A DNA stretch of 64,000 bases from Chamaea fasciata. Lineage: Eukaryota > Chordata > Aves > Passeriformes > Sylviidae. Where the stretch lies: positions 23,828,022 to 23,892,021 of the forward strand of contig JARCOQ010000006.1 of the NCBI GenBank assembly GCA_029207755.1, read 5' to 3'. Position 1 is the stretch's first letter. Every line of letters starts with the position of its first letter. A program made the translations under genes and the position numbers. Positions 28,701-41,853 of this stretch are shown here, in pieces. A model generated the notes under the pieces. The model saw only the letters and a program-made list of their open reading frames with translations. It had not been told where the DNA came from and did not search any database.

Positions 28701-31700
28701 ATCCTGGCCTGTGTCAGGAATAGTGCAGCCAGCAGGACCAGGGCAGTGATTGTCCCTCTGTACCCAGCACTGGTGAGACCACACCTCAACTCCTGTGTTC
28801 AGTTCTGGGCCTCTCAGTACAAGAAAGACATTGGGATGCCAGCACATGTCCAGAGAATGGCAATGGAGTTGGGGAAGGGTCTGGAGCAGAAGAAGGAGCT
28901 AGGATTGTGTAGCCTGGAAAAGAGGAGGCCCAGGGAGGACCTAATTGCACACTACAACTGCATGAAAGGAGGTTGTAGTGAGATGGGGGTCAGACTCTTC
29001 TTCCATGCAACCAGTGACAGGACAAGAAGACATAGCCTCAAGTTTTGCCAGGGGAGATTTAGACTGGATATAAGAAAAAAATTCTTTACTAAAAGGGTGC
29101 TCAGACATTGGAACAGGCTGCCCAGGGAAGTGATGGAGTCACAACCCAAAGAAGTACTCAAAACGCCTATGGATGTGGCACTTAGGGATGTTGTTTAAAC
29201 TGACGATAATTTTTCATCAGAAGCAGACATGCCATCATGTAGCTCCAAGAATATTACATATTAAAACAAAAACCCCATATACCAAGACAAAACTCTAGTT
29301 GTAAAACTGTTGTATTTAAAATTCCTTTGAAGGCATACTTCCTATGCTGAAATCACATGCCTCAGATTATAAGCAGCATAAAAATGTCCCTTACGAAATA
29401 TTTTTCATATTTCAATGGAAAATTTTCCATTAAAGTGAATGGTAATCAAACTATTTTTTAGTTCCAGTTTAAATTCACAAATAAATGAATAAGGCTGTGT
29501 TATAACATCTGTCTGTGATTAACAGTACTATAGTGAAATTTAGCAGTCCATTAGGTTAATATGAAGGCAAATAAAATCCAGTGCTCTTGTACACAACTAT
29601 AAGAACTGACTAAAAACCCACATTTTGCTTGTGAAGCTAAGGTAAGATGTTCATGGGACTAGAGCCCCAAAACAAATAGCGTTCCAAAGAGTTGAGATAC
29701 CTAAATACTTCCAGTTCTATACCAGCTAATGCCTGTTGGGGACTAGGGAGGTGGGTGGGGTTGAGGTATTTTTCTTAAAATTTCATGAATAATTGTTCAT
29801 ATAAAAGAGGATCTTTTAGTTTAGCACATTCTTTGTAAGCTCAGTTCACAGAGCTGGGATACAGTCTGAAAAAATATATTTTTTTATTCTAACTTCCTCT
29901 GTCTTGCATGCTTAAGTCGTAACAGTGACCAAATTGATGAGGTATTTGTTTTGTTAAACCTTTTTTTTTTTTTTTACATGTCTTAGAGACAGGAGACACT
30001 GCCTGTCCATAAAGGGATTAGTTTTGAGCAAACTGTGATTTAAGAGAAGCCACTGGTATGCAATGGGAAAATATTAATACTTTAACAGTAATGGGAAGTA
30101 TCATCCACTTAATGCCACTGTTCTCAGTGCAAGGTTTCAGTGTTTTTCAGAAGGGTATGCAGACCAAGAAAAGCCAACCTCCCTAACTCCAATGAACCTA
30201 CCAATGTCTTTATATAGCCAGGAGTCTACACTTCATAGCCAAAGAGAGGACTGCCACAGAGCAACGCTTCTCAAAGATCCTAAATAAACAAGCGCCATGA
30301 CACTGGGATTATTTTCTTCAAGGTTTCCTGGCTGTTCAGCTTCTCTCACGATGAGGAAACTGGGCTGTCCGGCAGCCCTCATGGGTGCACAGAGCTGGAC
30401 CTATGCTACTCAAAAGCTAAGGTTTCATTCTATGTGAGTTCCTTAACAGATATTATTCCAACCAAGTATTACAGTCTCTTGCCAACTAATCTTGTTACTA
30501 GTATGCAGAAAGGAAAGAGGAACTGATTCATCTTTGCAGTACCGACTCAGCATTCTGCAATCACAGCAGTCCATCCCTCCCTCCATTTCCTGAGACCTGA
30601 TCCACTCCTCTATTAGAACTTTCAAGGCAGTTTACTCAAGGTGAGTCACACTAGAAATAGAGACCGACATGTCATATAAACCTCTAGCAAGTAAAGGGTA
30701 GGACCCAAGATATACACTCATCAAACAGTAAAATGCACACCATCACATGAGGCAGAAAACTTTATAGTATCTTTTAAAGATATTTGCATAGAGCTAGTTT
30801 ATTCTTATTTTTTGAACTTCCTCTCAGACTACATTCACCTGCTGCTGAAAAAACCCATTATATATGTTATCACCAAAACCAGATTTGCAAGTGACCAGTT
30901 TGCATGTACAAAGTCAGCTGGCCTAAGATATCTGCATCTCCATGTACTCTGTACTTTGGGCATGTAAGGAAAGGATCTCAATCTCTATACAATCTAGACA
31001 CTCCAGTTTGAAACAGGGAGTACAGTGCAGTTATTGCAGCTACAGTGCAGTCATTGCAGCTACTATCTTTTGTTCTTACACTATATTTAAATAAATTTAC
31101 TATAAAAAATACTGCTTGATAGATATTTATTGAACTTTTGAATCATCACACTAGAAGAGGTTTATTTGTAATGCTTGTATAATGTGAAGCTCCTGGCTTT
31201 GAGCTTGCGTGGATGAAATCTACTGCATGAAATTTGTTTGCTCATAGTTGTGAAACTCCTTTGTGTAGTAGCTACACTGTAATTTCAGGAGGTATAGACT
31301 GTTTTCCAGTTGTCCAGCAACATTCTGTCACAAAGACCATACAGTCTTCCAAGCACGGAATAGTAAAATTAAGAAAGCAATCCCCCAGAACAAACATAAA
31401 CAACTCCCCCCAAACCATGGTATTAGCAGAATTTTCTATGTTTGTCCAGATAAATAGACACTCCAACTTATTTTTTATACCACCTTCAGCATGATGTCTG
31501 GATATTTTAAGCAATAAAATAATGTTTAATTAACTGAGAACTTTGAAGATTTTACTTACATCAAGAGAACCTTCATTTATAACAATTAGTCCCATGTTCT
31601 TTCTCAAAAGTTTACAAGAGTGACCTGTTAGGAAAGATTTTGTTTTTAAAAATTGGCATCATAAAATCCATTATAATATAATGCAGCATTATTTTTTCCT

Positions 31701-34700
31701 GTAAGAGAACTACAGACAGAATTAAAAGTAAGATTTCCCTAGCTGAAATAAATGATTAAAAAAAAATTCTACTGTATTTTATAAAAGTACATACAGGCAC
31801 TAAGTCAGAACAGTTAGATTTTCCCTAGCTGCAACTTGCAACTGTTCTGCCTTATTCAGAGGTGCTTTAAAGAGAGTTACAGTAAAGAACAAACAGATCT
31901 CCCTGAGCCTTGTAAATTTTTAGAATGCAACTTGCACTTCCTTCAGAACTTGCATATATACACCTTTTCACTCTTTTATACTTTGATGCACTAAACAGGA
32001 TGCATCTTCTGTGCTAATGATGTAGGCTGCCTAGTCAAAAGTACATATCACCATCCCTAATAAAGTAGAAATATCGGTATTATGTGTATTGCCTCAAACC
32101 TGAAGGTACTATGGAAAATAACCTTAGATAAACTGTCTCGTGCATATAGAGAGTTCATTAAAATTAGAAATAATAACATCCAATAAAAAGGATCAATATG
32201 GCTAAAGTAAGGCTTTATTTTGGACATGTATCTATACTACAGCAGTAAGTGCTGATATGGTAACACACCACAGACACACAAAAGAACATTAAATGTTAAA
32301 AGCAGCTTTCATCTATAACGGTGTAATGATATAGAATTATCATTGTTGAAATGAGTCTTTTTTTACCATCCTTCATAATACAAGAATAAAAATAAATCTT
32401 TGTTAAAAGGTTATAATACTTTAGCTCACCTTTCTTTGAAAGAAGGAATGCATAGCGAAGTGAAACTAAGAATACTTACATGCTCCTAACATTATTCTTT
32501 TTCACTGTCAAAAGCCAATGTATTCTTTTTAATTCATTTCATATGCTGTAAAAAAGTACAATTTCCTATTTTTTTGCCTCTTCTCTAATGTAACTTTTTC
32601 TTGCTCTTAGTATTTTAACAGAGGCAGAATCCACCATTCCCTGTCCTTCCCCGATCACTGACTAAGAATAAATTCACATTCAAATTCTGCAGTGACATAC
32701 AATATTATTACTTTTTACAAGATAACTTTCCATTCTGAAAGAAATTTTACCCCACCAACTGCTATTATTTTTAGACCTGTAACAAAGACATCAAATAAAT
32801 GCAAATATAATACCAATATTAATGGCAGTCTCTTGTTTGTCCCCAGTAAGTATCCAAATTTTTATGTCTGCTTTCATGAGTGTCTCTATGGTTTCAGGCA
32901 CTTTGTCTTGTAGTTTATCTTCAATTGCGGTTGCTCCAAGCAGCTGAAGATTCTGTGAACATAAAATATTTTATACATATAGGTTTTTTTGGTTACAATT
33001 CAATTTCAATGTTCCATTAACTTTATTTAACTCTCTGTATTTATGACAAGAATAATGTTCTCTAAACTCATTAATTAGATTTGGTATCAACAAATAAAGG
33101 ACTTCCACTTTATTCCACGAGCTTTAACTTAGATATTTGTGTGGCTTGACAAAACTGCACAATATGACCACTCAAACTTCAATCAATTATTCACTCAGTA
33201 ACTTAGTAGCTTGTTCAGCAACAGCTACCGTTTCCTGAGGAGTACCTCTCTGATTTGAAGGCTTCAGGAGTGCTAATACCACACCTTCTCTCTTTTAATG
33301 ATTTCTCTTCACTTCGTAAAAAAAATCCAAAATGCATGTCAATTTCTCTTAGTATTTTATGTTTATTTTATTTTAGCTTCCTATGGAGCAAATTTACACA
33401 GTTTTTGTGAATACAGTCATTTTTATATTTCCTATTTCTAAATAGTAAAGACACCATTATACATCTAATAGTGTGCACTCCTGGTAGCAGCATGGCCTGC
33501 ATACCACATCCTGAGGAAGTACTTGTGCCGCTTATACACAAATTTGGAAAGGTAGCAGGATTGTCATGGCATTAAAAAGTAACACAGTTTCAAGACTGTT
33601 TGTCACATCCAGATAAACTGCTCAGTAATGTTCATTAGTGACTGAAGCTATATATCCTCACACTTCTTTTTCATGAATTAAACACCACAGATTCCTGAGG
33701 GTCTGAATTTTAAGCAGCTTCATCAATCTAATCTCTCTTATACTTTCCGAGAAAAAAAAAAAACAAAAATAAGCCACCAAAATTTAAGGCAAAACTTCAA
33801 ACACTATTGGTCTCACGGACTCCTTTTTCCTGTAAATTTAATAGTCATGGGACCTTTTTTTGTTGAGGCAGTGAAGTCTTAACCTCATGCTTGGCTACTC
33901 CAGAAGCAGTGTCGCCAGAAATATAAGGCTTTGCTCTTGTGACAATGTACCTGGGTATAAGCTTGCTTTATGGGCCTTCAGTAAAACAGAGGCTGACAAA
34001 GTGGAGCAACTCCAACAGAGGGACACCAAAATAGCTTAGGGCCCAGAGAACACTGTGTTAAGAGTACCTGAAGAAGTAGAATGAGTTTAACATGGGAAAA
34101 AATAAGACTAAGGGAGGCATTCTTTCTGCTAACTGAAGCTTGCAGAGCAGCCATCCTTCTCCAAAATGCATGCTGCACAGTGAAAGAGCAAGAGGCATCA
34201 GTCACATTCTGCAGGAGTAAAAATTTTAATTTAGAAGAAGGAAAAAAAGACTAAGTTGAGCATGACAAAAAATTACCTACTGCAGCTGGGAAAACTCCCT
34301 CCTTGTGGATACTCAAAACTTCATCAAAGTGTTGGGCAAGCAAAACTAGCCCTGCTTTGAGCAGAGATTTATGTCTAGAAGATCTCCTGAAGTTCCTTCC
34401 AATCATGACTACTCCATTGTTCCAGGATCTTTATATAATGAAGCAGATGCTGTTTATCTGTGATCACACTAGAACTTTGACAAAAAGCTTCCCAATAGTT
34501 CAAACCATATTTGACACTTTCCAGCAAGGTAGCTACTTGCAGCAAATACTTTGTCAGATTAATTGTTCCTTCACTTTCATTACTTCAACTGCAAGAACTA
34601 CATGACACAACTGCCAGTATATTGCTAGATTTTTTTTTTCTAGGTGTTAGTCCTCAGTAGTGATTCACTTTTCACGGTATAGAAAATAAGGACAGTAATG

Positions 34701-37700
34701 AAGAACCCACTCTTCCGCCCATCCCTCTGCCCACCCCATCCTCCCCCCAAGAAACCCAAACCCCAGAAAGCTACGTCAAGCTCCACATACTTTTTCAATT
34801 AGTTCATAGCTCTCCTCAAGTTTGAGTACTCTGTTTTGTATAGCTGTAGAAGCACGGTGATAGACATCCAACCATTCCTGATAATCACCTTCTGAAATCT
34901 CAGCCACAGCAAAACACAGAGTCCTTAAGCCTAGAGAAAAGCAGATACTGATTCAGTATTTGTTAGTCCCTTCCCTGATATGCCTGCAATGAGTACCTTT
35001 TGAAAACTGAAATTATTCTGTACTTTATGTATGCTTATGCCTGATTTTCAAATTACTGCTGCAAATCTTGAGGAACTTATTTAAATATACATAAAGCAAA
35101 AATGAAAAAAATTTCTATAAATAGAAATTTATTCAACAGAGTAACAGTTTCAAAGAAACTGAATATAAAACAAGTGATGTATTTCACCAGAAAAAAAAAT
35201 CATGTAAGATTTGACTTAGTTTAAACTGTAAAAAAGACATGAAGAAATCCAAACATTTGCTAAAACTGTAAAACTGAATTGTATTTCTGAGAAAAAGATT
35301 TATAAACTTAAATGTTGCTATTCTGGAAAGAAGTTAAAATATGTCAGCATAATGTTACAACTGCCCTCTTCACCCCTCCTCAATATTCTTAGGAAATTCT
35401 AGTTTGAAATTTATCATCTAGAAGCCAACTTTGAATCCCCTCATTTAACCTTCCCATCTCACAGATTGTTTCAGCTTTCCAAATTCTTAAAATAATTTTG
35501 TACCATTTGGCAATTTCACTCACCAACTTTTGAGCTGGTTGATATTATTAACAGATTTTTTTCCTCCAGCAGAAATCTGATTTAAGCATTACAGCAAGAA
35601 TTTGAGACTGCATGATTTTAGGAAATACCTATTTTTTGACAACACACATTTTACACTCAATTTAAGTAGCTAGGTGTGAATTTTCTAACAGCTCATTTTC
35701 ACATATTACCAGATTTCTAGAGAATGAAGTTGACATAACTCTTTATACACTAGCCACATTTTGCAGGCCAGGAGATTTCGAAGGGGGGCAGGCAGGACTA
35801 ATGTAGTTACCCTATGGTCACTTGTCCACTCTGCTCTAGGAGACAAACAGCACCACAACCAGGGATGGTTAAATGTAACCTTTATTTGTTCACAGGTTTC
35901 TGGAGCATACAGCTCAGCACCAGTGGAAATTTTGAAATTATAAGAGATTGGGCATGAAATAATACATGTGTCTTAGATATAAGAGTAATTTAGTATCTTC
36001 AGGATAAACCCCATGTGTAATGTGGGTATTCTGACAACTAAACAGCATTAGGAACACAGTATCTCACCATCTAGACTTAGAAGAATAAACTCAAGGCTGA
36101 CAACTCAACTGATTTTTTTTTTCTCTGCATAATAAGGATATGCTAACAAGGTCCAAAGCAATGAATATAGGTGAAGGGGAGGAAAGGAATCTATGTCTGA
36201 CTAACAGTGATAGCATTTCCACAATGCTTTCAACATATCTTCTGAAGACAATAAAATGCAGAAAATAAAACAAAGTGTATGGAATGTCAGCAAATAGTTT
36301 TTTTCAAGGTATTTGATTTCCCTTTTTAAATTACTGCCTATTTTTTTTTAATTTTTAATATGCTTCTTTTCATTGTGATTTAAAAGAATCTTCCAAATAA
36401 AATGTGGAAAACAAAAAATCATTAAGCCTGGTTTTTAGCAGACTGGAACAACACAGGAAAATTACAGAGATTTTTCTATTTATCCAAGCAGGCATTAACA
36501 CTCAAGCTTAATAAATGCTTACATATAAATGCCAGCCACGCTAACCACTTCATTTTTGAACAACACACCAAGAGCAGGCAGCAAATGCCAAGGACATACT
36601 GTCCTGCCACATGAAAGGATGCTCATGAGAAACTTTGCAACATAGCTGGCTGCAATTTAAATCTGAAGTAAAAATAAATACCAATTTTTAATCGATTCCA
36701 GAGATATGTGATTTTTTTAAAATATTGAATTTTATGCTTTTTGGAAGGTTAGAAATTCACTCTTCTGAACTGTAGCTCTTTTAATCTGTTGAGAAGAAGG
36801 ATACAAAAAATATCCAAACAAACTTCTTAATCCTATCATATGTACAGTGGTTCTAAAGACAGGTGGAATTTTTCACTTTTTATGTTGATTTATTTAATGC
36901 AACCTGACTGCTAAGGAGTTGTACCACTTATTTAATGAGAATGGCAATTAAGAACTGGATTGAAATTTTCGCATCAATTCACACAGGACAACAGATAATG
37001 ATCTAATTTTTTCTTTTCTGTAACCATATATATATCTGATGACCCAAACTAACTTCACACCTAAGTAACTTTTTCTTGAATAATTCTGGTTAAGCCTTTC
37101 TAGAACCCCAGTGTGTATCTGAGGATTTGGACTGTACCATCAGTCAAATTTGTTCGGGTATAGTTCTACTTTCAACTTAATTGTAGAATTTATTCTAACT
37201 TTATTACTTTAAGATTCTTCAAGACTAACCAAATATTTTCTGCAGCAATCTTGATATGAAAAACTAACAAAAGAAACTTTTCTGCGACTTGCTTCTGCTC
37301 TCACTGATAGAACCAAGAGACTGAAGCTGCGTAATATACTAGTCAAAACTCTAAATTCCATGATAAACCAAAAGACAAAAACTAGAGAAGTCATATGCAT
37401 AACAAAAAATGACCTTTCATAACAAGAATATCCGGCCTGAGATCAGTTAACAAAATCTAAGCATTGTCTTCTAGTTTGCTTTCCAGTGTAAGTTTATTTC
37501 TTAAAACACATAAAAGATAATTTTAATGTTCTAGTAGCAGTATTAGAAAAATAAAGAGGTAAAAAAACTCTGCAGTTAGGATTCCCATAACTCTTATAAT
37601 TCTGCTTCCAACTCTTCTCTGCCAACTCATTGATAAATTGTAACACTATGATACTGCACAGTATGACACTATAATCCTTTCCTGAGATACTAAGGGAGCA

Positions 37701-40700
37701 CGGCATAGAACATATAAGGAAGTGTGCAGAAACCTTTCTCCAGTCTGCTTTTCTCATCACATCTGTACTGTGAAATCCACTATAATTAAATAACTAACTG
37801 GCTGCTTGTATCAATCATGTTTATTTTGCAGTCTTTTAAATTTCACTTACTTTTCCTATTTCAAAATCCCTCACAGAGAGGTTACCCCGCCTTGGCAACT
37901 GTTTTGTAAAATGGATTATTAAAATTGCAGACACCAAAAGAAATCATATGGATGCTGGCAATCTCCCTTATTGGGACTAGTGACAGAAACAAAACAGCTA
38001 AAAGCTACCTTAAAAGCACTATGTTAATGATTTCCAACCATCTTTACTTTGGCTGCTTCTTCCTGTGTGCCATCCCTACAGCATTCACTGGGTATGAGAC
38101 ATGAAAGCGACCATGGGAAATGAGATCTTCACAGAAACAATGTGCTATGTGTTTGCTCTCTAGAAAAATATGTTTTGGTTAAAAGATTCTACTGTGCACT
38201 CCGTGGGTGTGTGGGTTGTTTTTTAGGTTTTTTTAAAGCATGAAGTTATTACTGAAATTTCTTAGGAAGAGGAAGACTTGTCTTAAGAAGACATTGCTAA
38301 AACATAATTTTCAAACTTAGCATGACTAAAATGCTACAGCAAGACAAAACTGAAAAACTGGAAAGTTGAGCAGCAACTGAATTTCGTATTTATTTTTATA
38401 TTGAATAATATCACCCACCTTCTGTAGCAAACTGCTCTAGATGTTTTAAGGTGATTTCTTTGTATTTTGAACTTTCAGCAAGACGGTCATAAATTACAGT
38501 ATCCTACAAAACAAATAAATATAGCTGAGAATACTTTAATAGAAAAATGATTTCTTTATTGGGTAGAAAATACAAATCATGTAGGAAAATGGCAGAAAAA
38601 GAGAACTGTATTATTTAAGCATCAAAAATCAATAGACACAATCTTATTTCAGAAGTTAAAAAAGTACATTCAAATCCTCAGATTTTTCTAAATTTATGAA
38701 TTCTGCTATAATGCAGTTTTTTCTTCTCCATATTTGATCCTATTTTCCCTTATTTTGAAAAGTGCCAAAATGTTGTCTTCCTCTTAATATTAAGCCCACA
38801 AAGTAAAATTAGTGCTTCAAAACTGCTTTTTGTAGCCAGCTTAAAACACAGAGTATTAACAACAGGTTTTTTTCTACACCTGAGATGATAAAAAATGGAC
38901 GTTTATATTCAACAAACTTCCTTTTCCTAAAACATTCTGGAACTGGATTTCATCTCCTTCCCCCTCAAACATGACCTGACATACAGACTGAGAACTAATG
39001 AGCAATTCTGCCATTCCCATACGCATTATGATAAGGATACCTTTCCACAGGTCCTGCTTTTGGGAAAATTTACTTCTGCGTAATATCAATAGTTGGTTAA
39101 TATTTCGATCTAGTCAGTATGCTAGATTATTATCTCTGTCTAGTGATCCATGCTCAGCTATTTCAGCAAGTAATTAATACATGTTCATCCATTTTCTTGA
39201 AGTACAGAAGGAAGCAATTAATAGGAAGCATAAAGTACAGTACAAAGCATAGGATAAACAGATCTGTCATACCTTCATAGGCAGTTAGTAAAAAAAGACA
39301 TTAACTACTTCATTACAATGAACAGCTACATAGCAAAACAATCTAAATTGAAAGAGGCACATCAACATTCCTTCTCCCACATTTTCAATGTTTTGACTGC
39401 AGTTATTACAATCTTTTGCTTTTGTATTTGTGTTGGTAGCATGTATTCTTTGTTACAGTGAAAACAGAACAAAACTCACAGCTCCTTTGCAGTAGAGTCT
39501 TAACTTCCCTGATGGTGTGCGAACTATCACTGACATTCTCTTCCTAGTGCTGAAAAAGAAATAAATTCTCTATATAAGGTGGTTCATAGACACAAGCATT
39601 TACCAATATTTTATCTAATATATATCTATAGATCTTATATTACACACGGGATAAAAAGTCAGTCCTATCTATTCTGAATTATGTTCTCAGCCGACTGGGG
39701 TGGAAAACATTTTTAGTGTCTAACAATTAAAATGAATGCTACTTTTTGTGCATACTTCTGTAGGTCTTTTTCCCATCAAAATAGTATTTTTACACACAAA
39801 TACTGTGTACTGATGACAAAAAAGCACCTTAAAGCACAAAGTGCTTATCATCAATATCATAACGAGGTAGTGTATCATGGACTGTTTTAGTTTTTTCTTC
39901 CTTCCTTCCCAGCCAGCCAGAGTTGCTCATACACTATACTGTGCTGCAATCCTACTACTGTTATCCCAGAGTCTCATTTATCATGCAAAGTTTTCAGTAT
40001 GCTAAGAACTGGAAAGGGGCTTTAACTTAAAAAGTTCTAACTACTCTCTGGCTCTCAGTTGTTAATAAAATCCAAGTTATTTTTTGTTTTTGTCCTCGTA
40101 ACTGAGGTAGCAATTGGAGGAAAGCATGGAGAAGACTGTCATGATCTGCTTTCTGTCTTTTTCCCTTTGAGGTTTGCCAACAAGCATTCTTTAGGTGCAA
40201 GATCATGTCCTGTCAAGATGTGTATTTTTATCATAAGTCTTTCAATTTCAACTTTATAAATAAATCTACAGAAACTCTTCAGGGAACAAAAAATTTCTCA
40301 TAGAACAGTTTAGAGTAAAACAGAGATGGAAATAAATGGTCCTTTAACAATTTTGGTTCCTGTTGGAACTGGATCCCATTTATACATCATCAAAGACCAT
40401 TACTGTATGAATGGTTCCTGAAGTTCAGACTGCCATGGAAAACATCCTGTAAATGGAATGTGGACATAGGTGAAAGAAAGAAATTTATAATTATAGGTGA
40501 AGTAATGGGTTGGAGAGTATCTTCAGGAAAACATTTTCTAATTCCACCTGGGTGTGCACTTTGCTTAGAGTAAAAATTTCTGAACAGCAACATTAAATTA
40601 CATTGTTACCATGAATATTGCACAAAAGCTCATACAAAGCCTTTAACTACTGCAACTTCTTTTCCATTTCACCTCTAAACCTCAGATAAGTAGAATTTCA

Positions 40701-41809
40701 AAAAGCTTTAGACAGTGTCCAGTTGGGAATCTACTTAGACAATAGTGGAGAAATTAGGATCATCTAAACTACAGTTAAGCTGCCTAAAATAAAAGCAAGT
40801 CTCACATCCACACTGATTCTGGCCAAGACTATCTAGCCTACTGCTACATGAATTCATTACACTTGCCTGAATGTTCAATTCAGAAGTAGTGGACGAATTA
40901 CAGTATGTTAGGGGGTGTATAAACAATAATTTGATATATTTGCCCTTGACAGGTAAAAACTTAGCAGTTTTGTACTTGTCATGCAATGCCAGAAGATTGC
41001 AACCTTGAAGTCCTGCATGGTGCTGTATATTATTCTACTGAAGATGTATCAAAGAATAACCAATATTTTCCTGTAGCATTCTGAAACTTTAGCTATACAG
41101 ACAGATATCAAATCTTGACTGACATGCATTCTTTTAGTAAAACTGCAATAGAGCTAATGACCAAGAGTTACTGTCAAGGACTTCTAACTTTTTATGAGCC
41201 TTTTTATGGCAGTGCAAGTTTTATTTCCTTTCCCTGGTGAACTACAGTAAACCACTAAGGAGCACTACTACAAATAACTGTCAGTGTGAGACCACTGTTT
41301 TGTTCAGCTTGTTCTCTGTCGAAGCAATGTGAGCAGCCACAAAGATGACCTGGTTACAATGGAAAATACATAACAGAAGATGTTTGCTGAAATAGTGACA
41401 GAGAAAATGCCAGCAAGCCTAGAAATTGGAGACGTCCTGAGACACCATCAATATGCACAAAACAAGAAACTGTAACTAGAACTGTTTGTCTAGAAAATGG
41501 AGAGAATATCATTAGAAATTAGGAATTGACAAAAATCTGGAAATATAAAAAATTGGTCTGGGAGAAAAGAAGACAGCATCATCTGTTGGTCATCCCAAGT
41601 GAAATACAGAAAATTAGCAGCATCTATTGACTGCTGAATGTGGTGGTGTCCTACATTCCCTTATGTCTGTGCCCCATACAAATGACTTACTTGTACCCAA
41701 CACGGCGCCTCTCTATGAGCCAGCCCCAAGTAAATCATCCTCAAGGTATGTTTGCATATGTTCCTTTGCTAACAGTAATTTTTAATAATCTGTAATAATA
41801 ATAATAGTA

Positions 41810-41853
<44 letters not shown>

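Larger units (their letters stand above)
26632..31559 (-). other. ATP8A1 intron, 4.9 kb
   Basis: Holds the CR1 copy at 28148-29203, a T run at about 29961-29975 and a 20-bp tandem duplication at 31021-31060. The rest is unremarkable AT-rich sequence. Confidence 0.87.
32953..34790 (-). other. ATP8A1 intron, 1.8 kb
   Basis: Mostly occupied in its upper half by an old CR1 3' end (33985-34435), with a G-rich tract (sense strand) at 34718-34764 beside the donor of exon 14. The remainder is AT-rich. Confidence 0.88.

Noticed and set aside
28347..28847. 166-codon frame on the minus strand over the CR1
   Set aside because: It is the antisense shadow of the CR1 reverse-transcriptase frame and has no recognisable domain.
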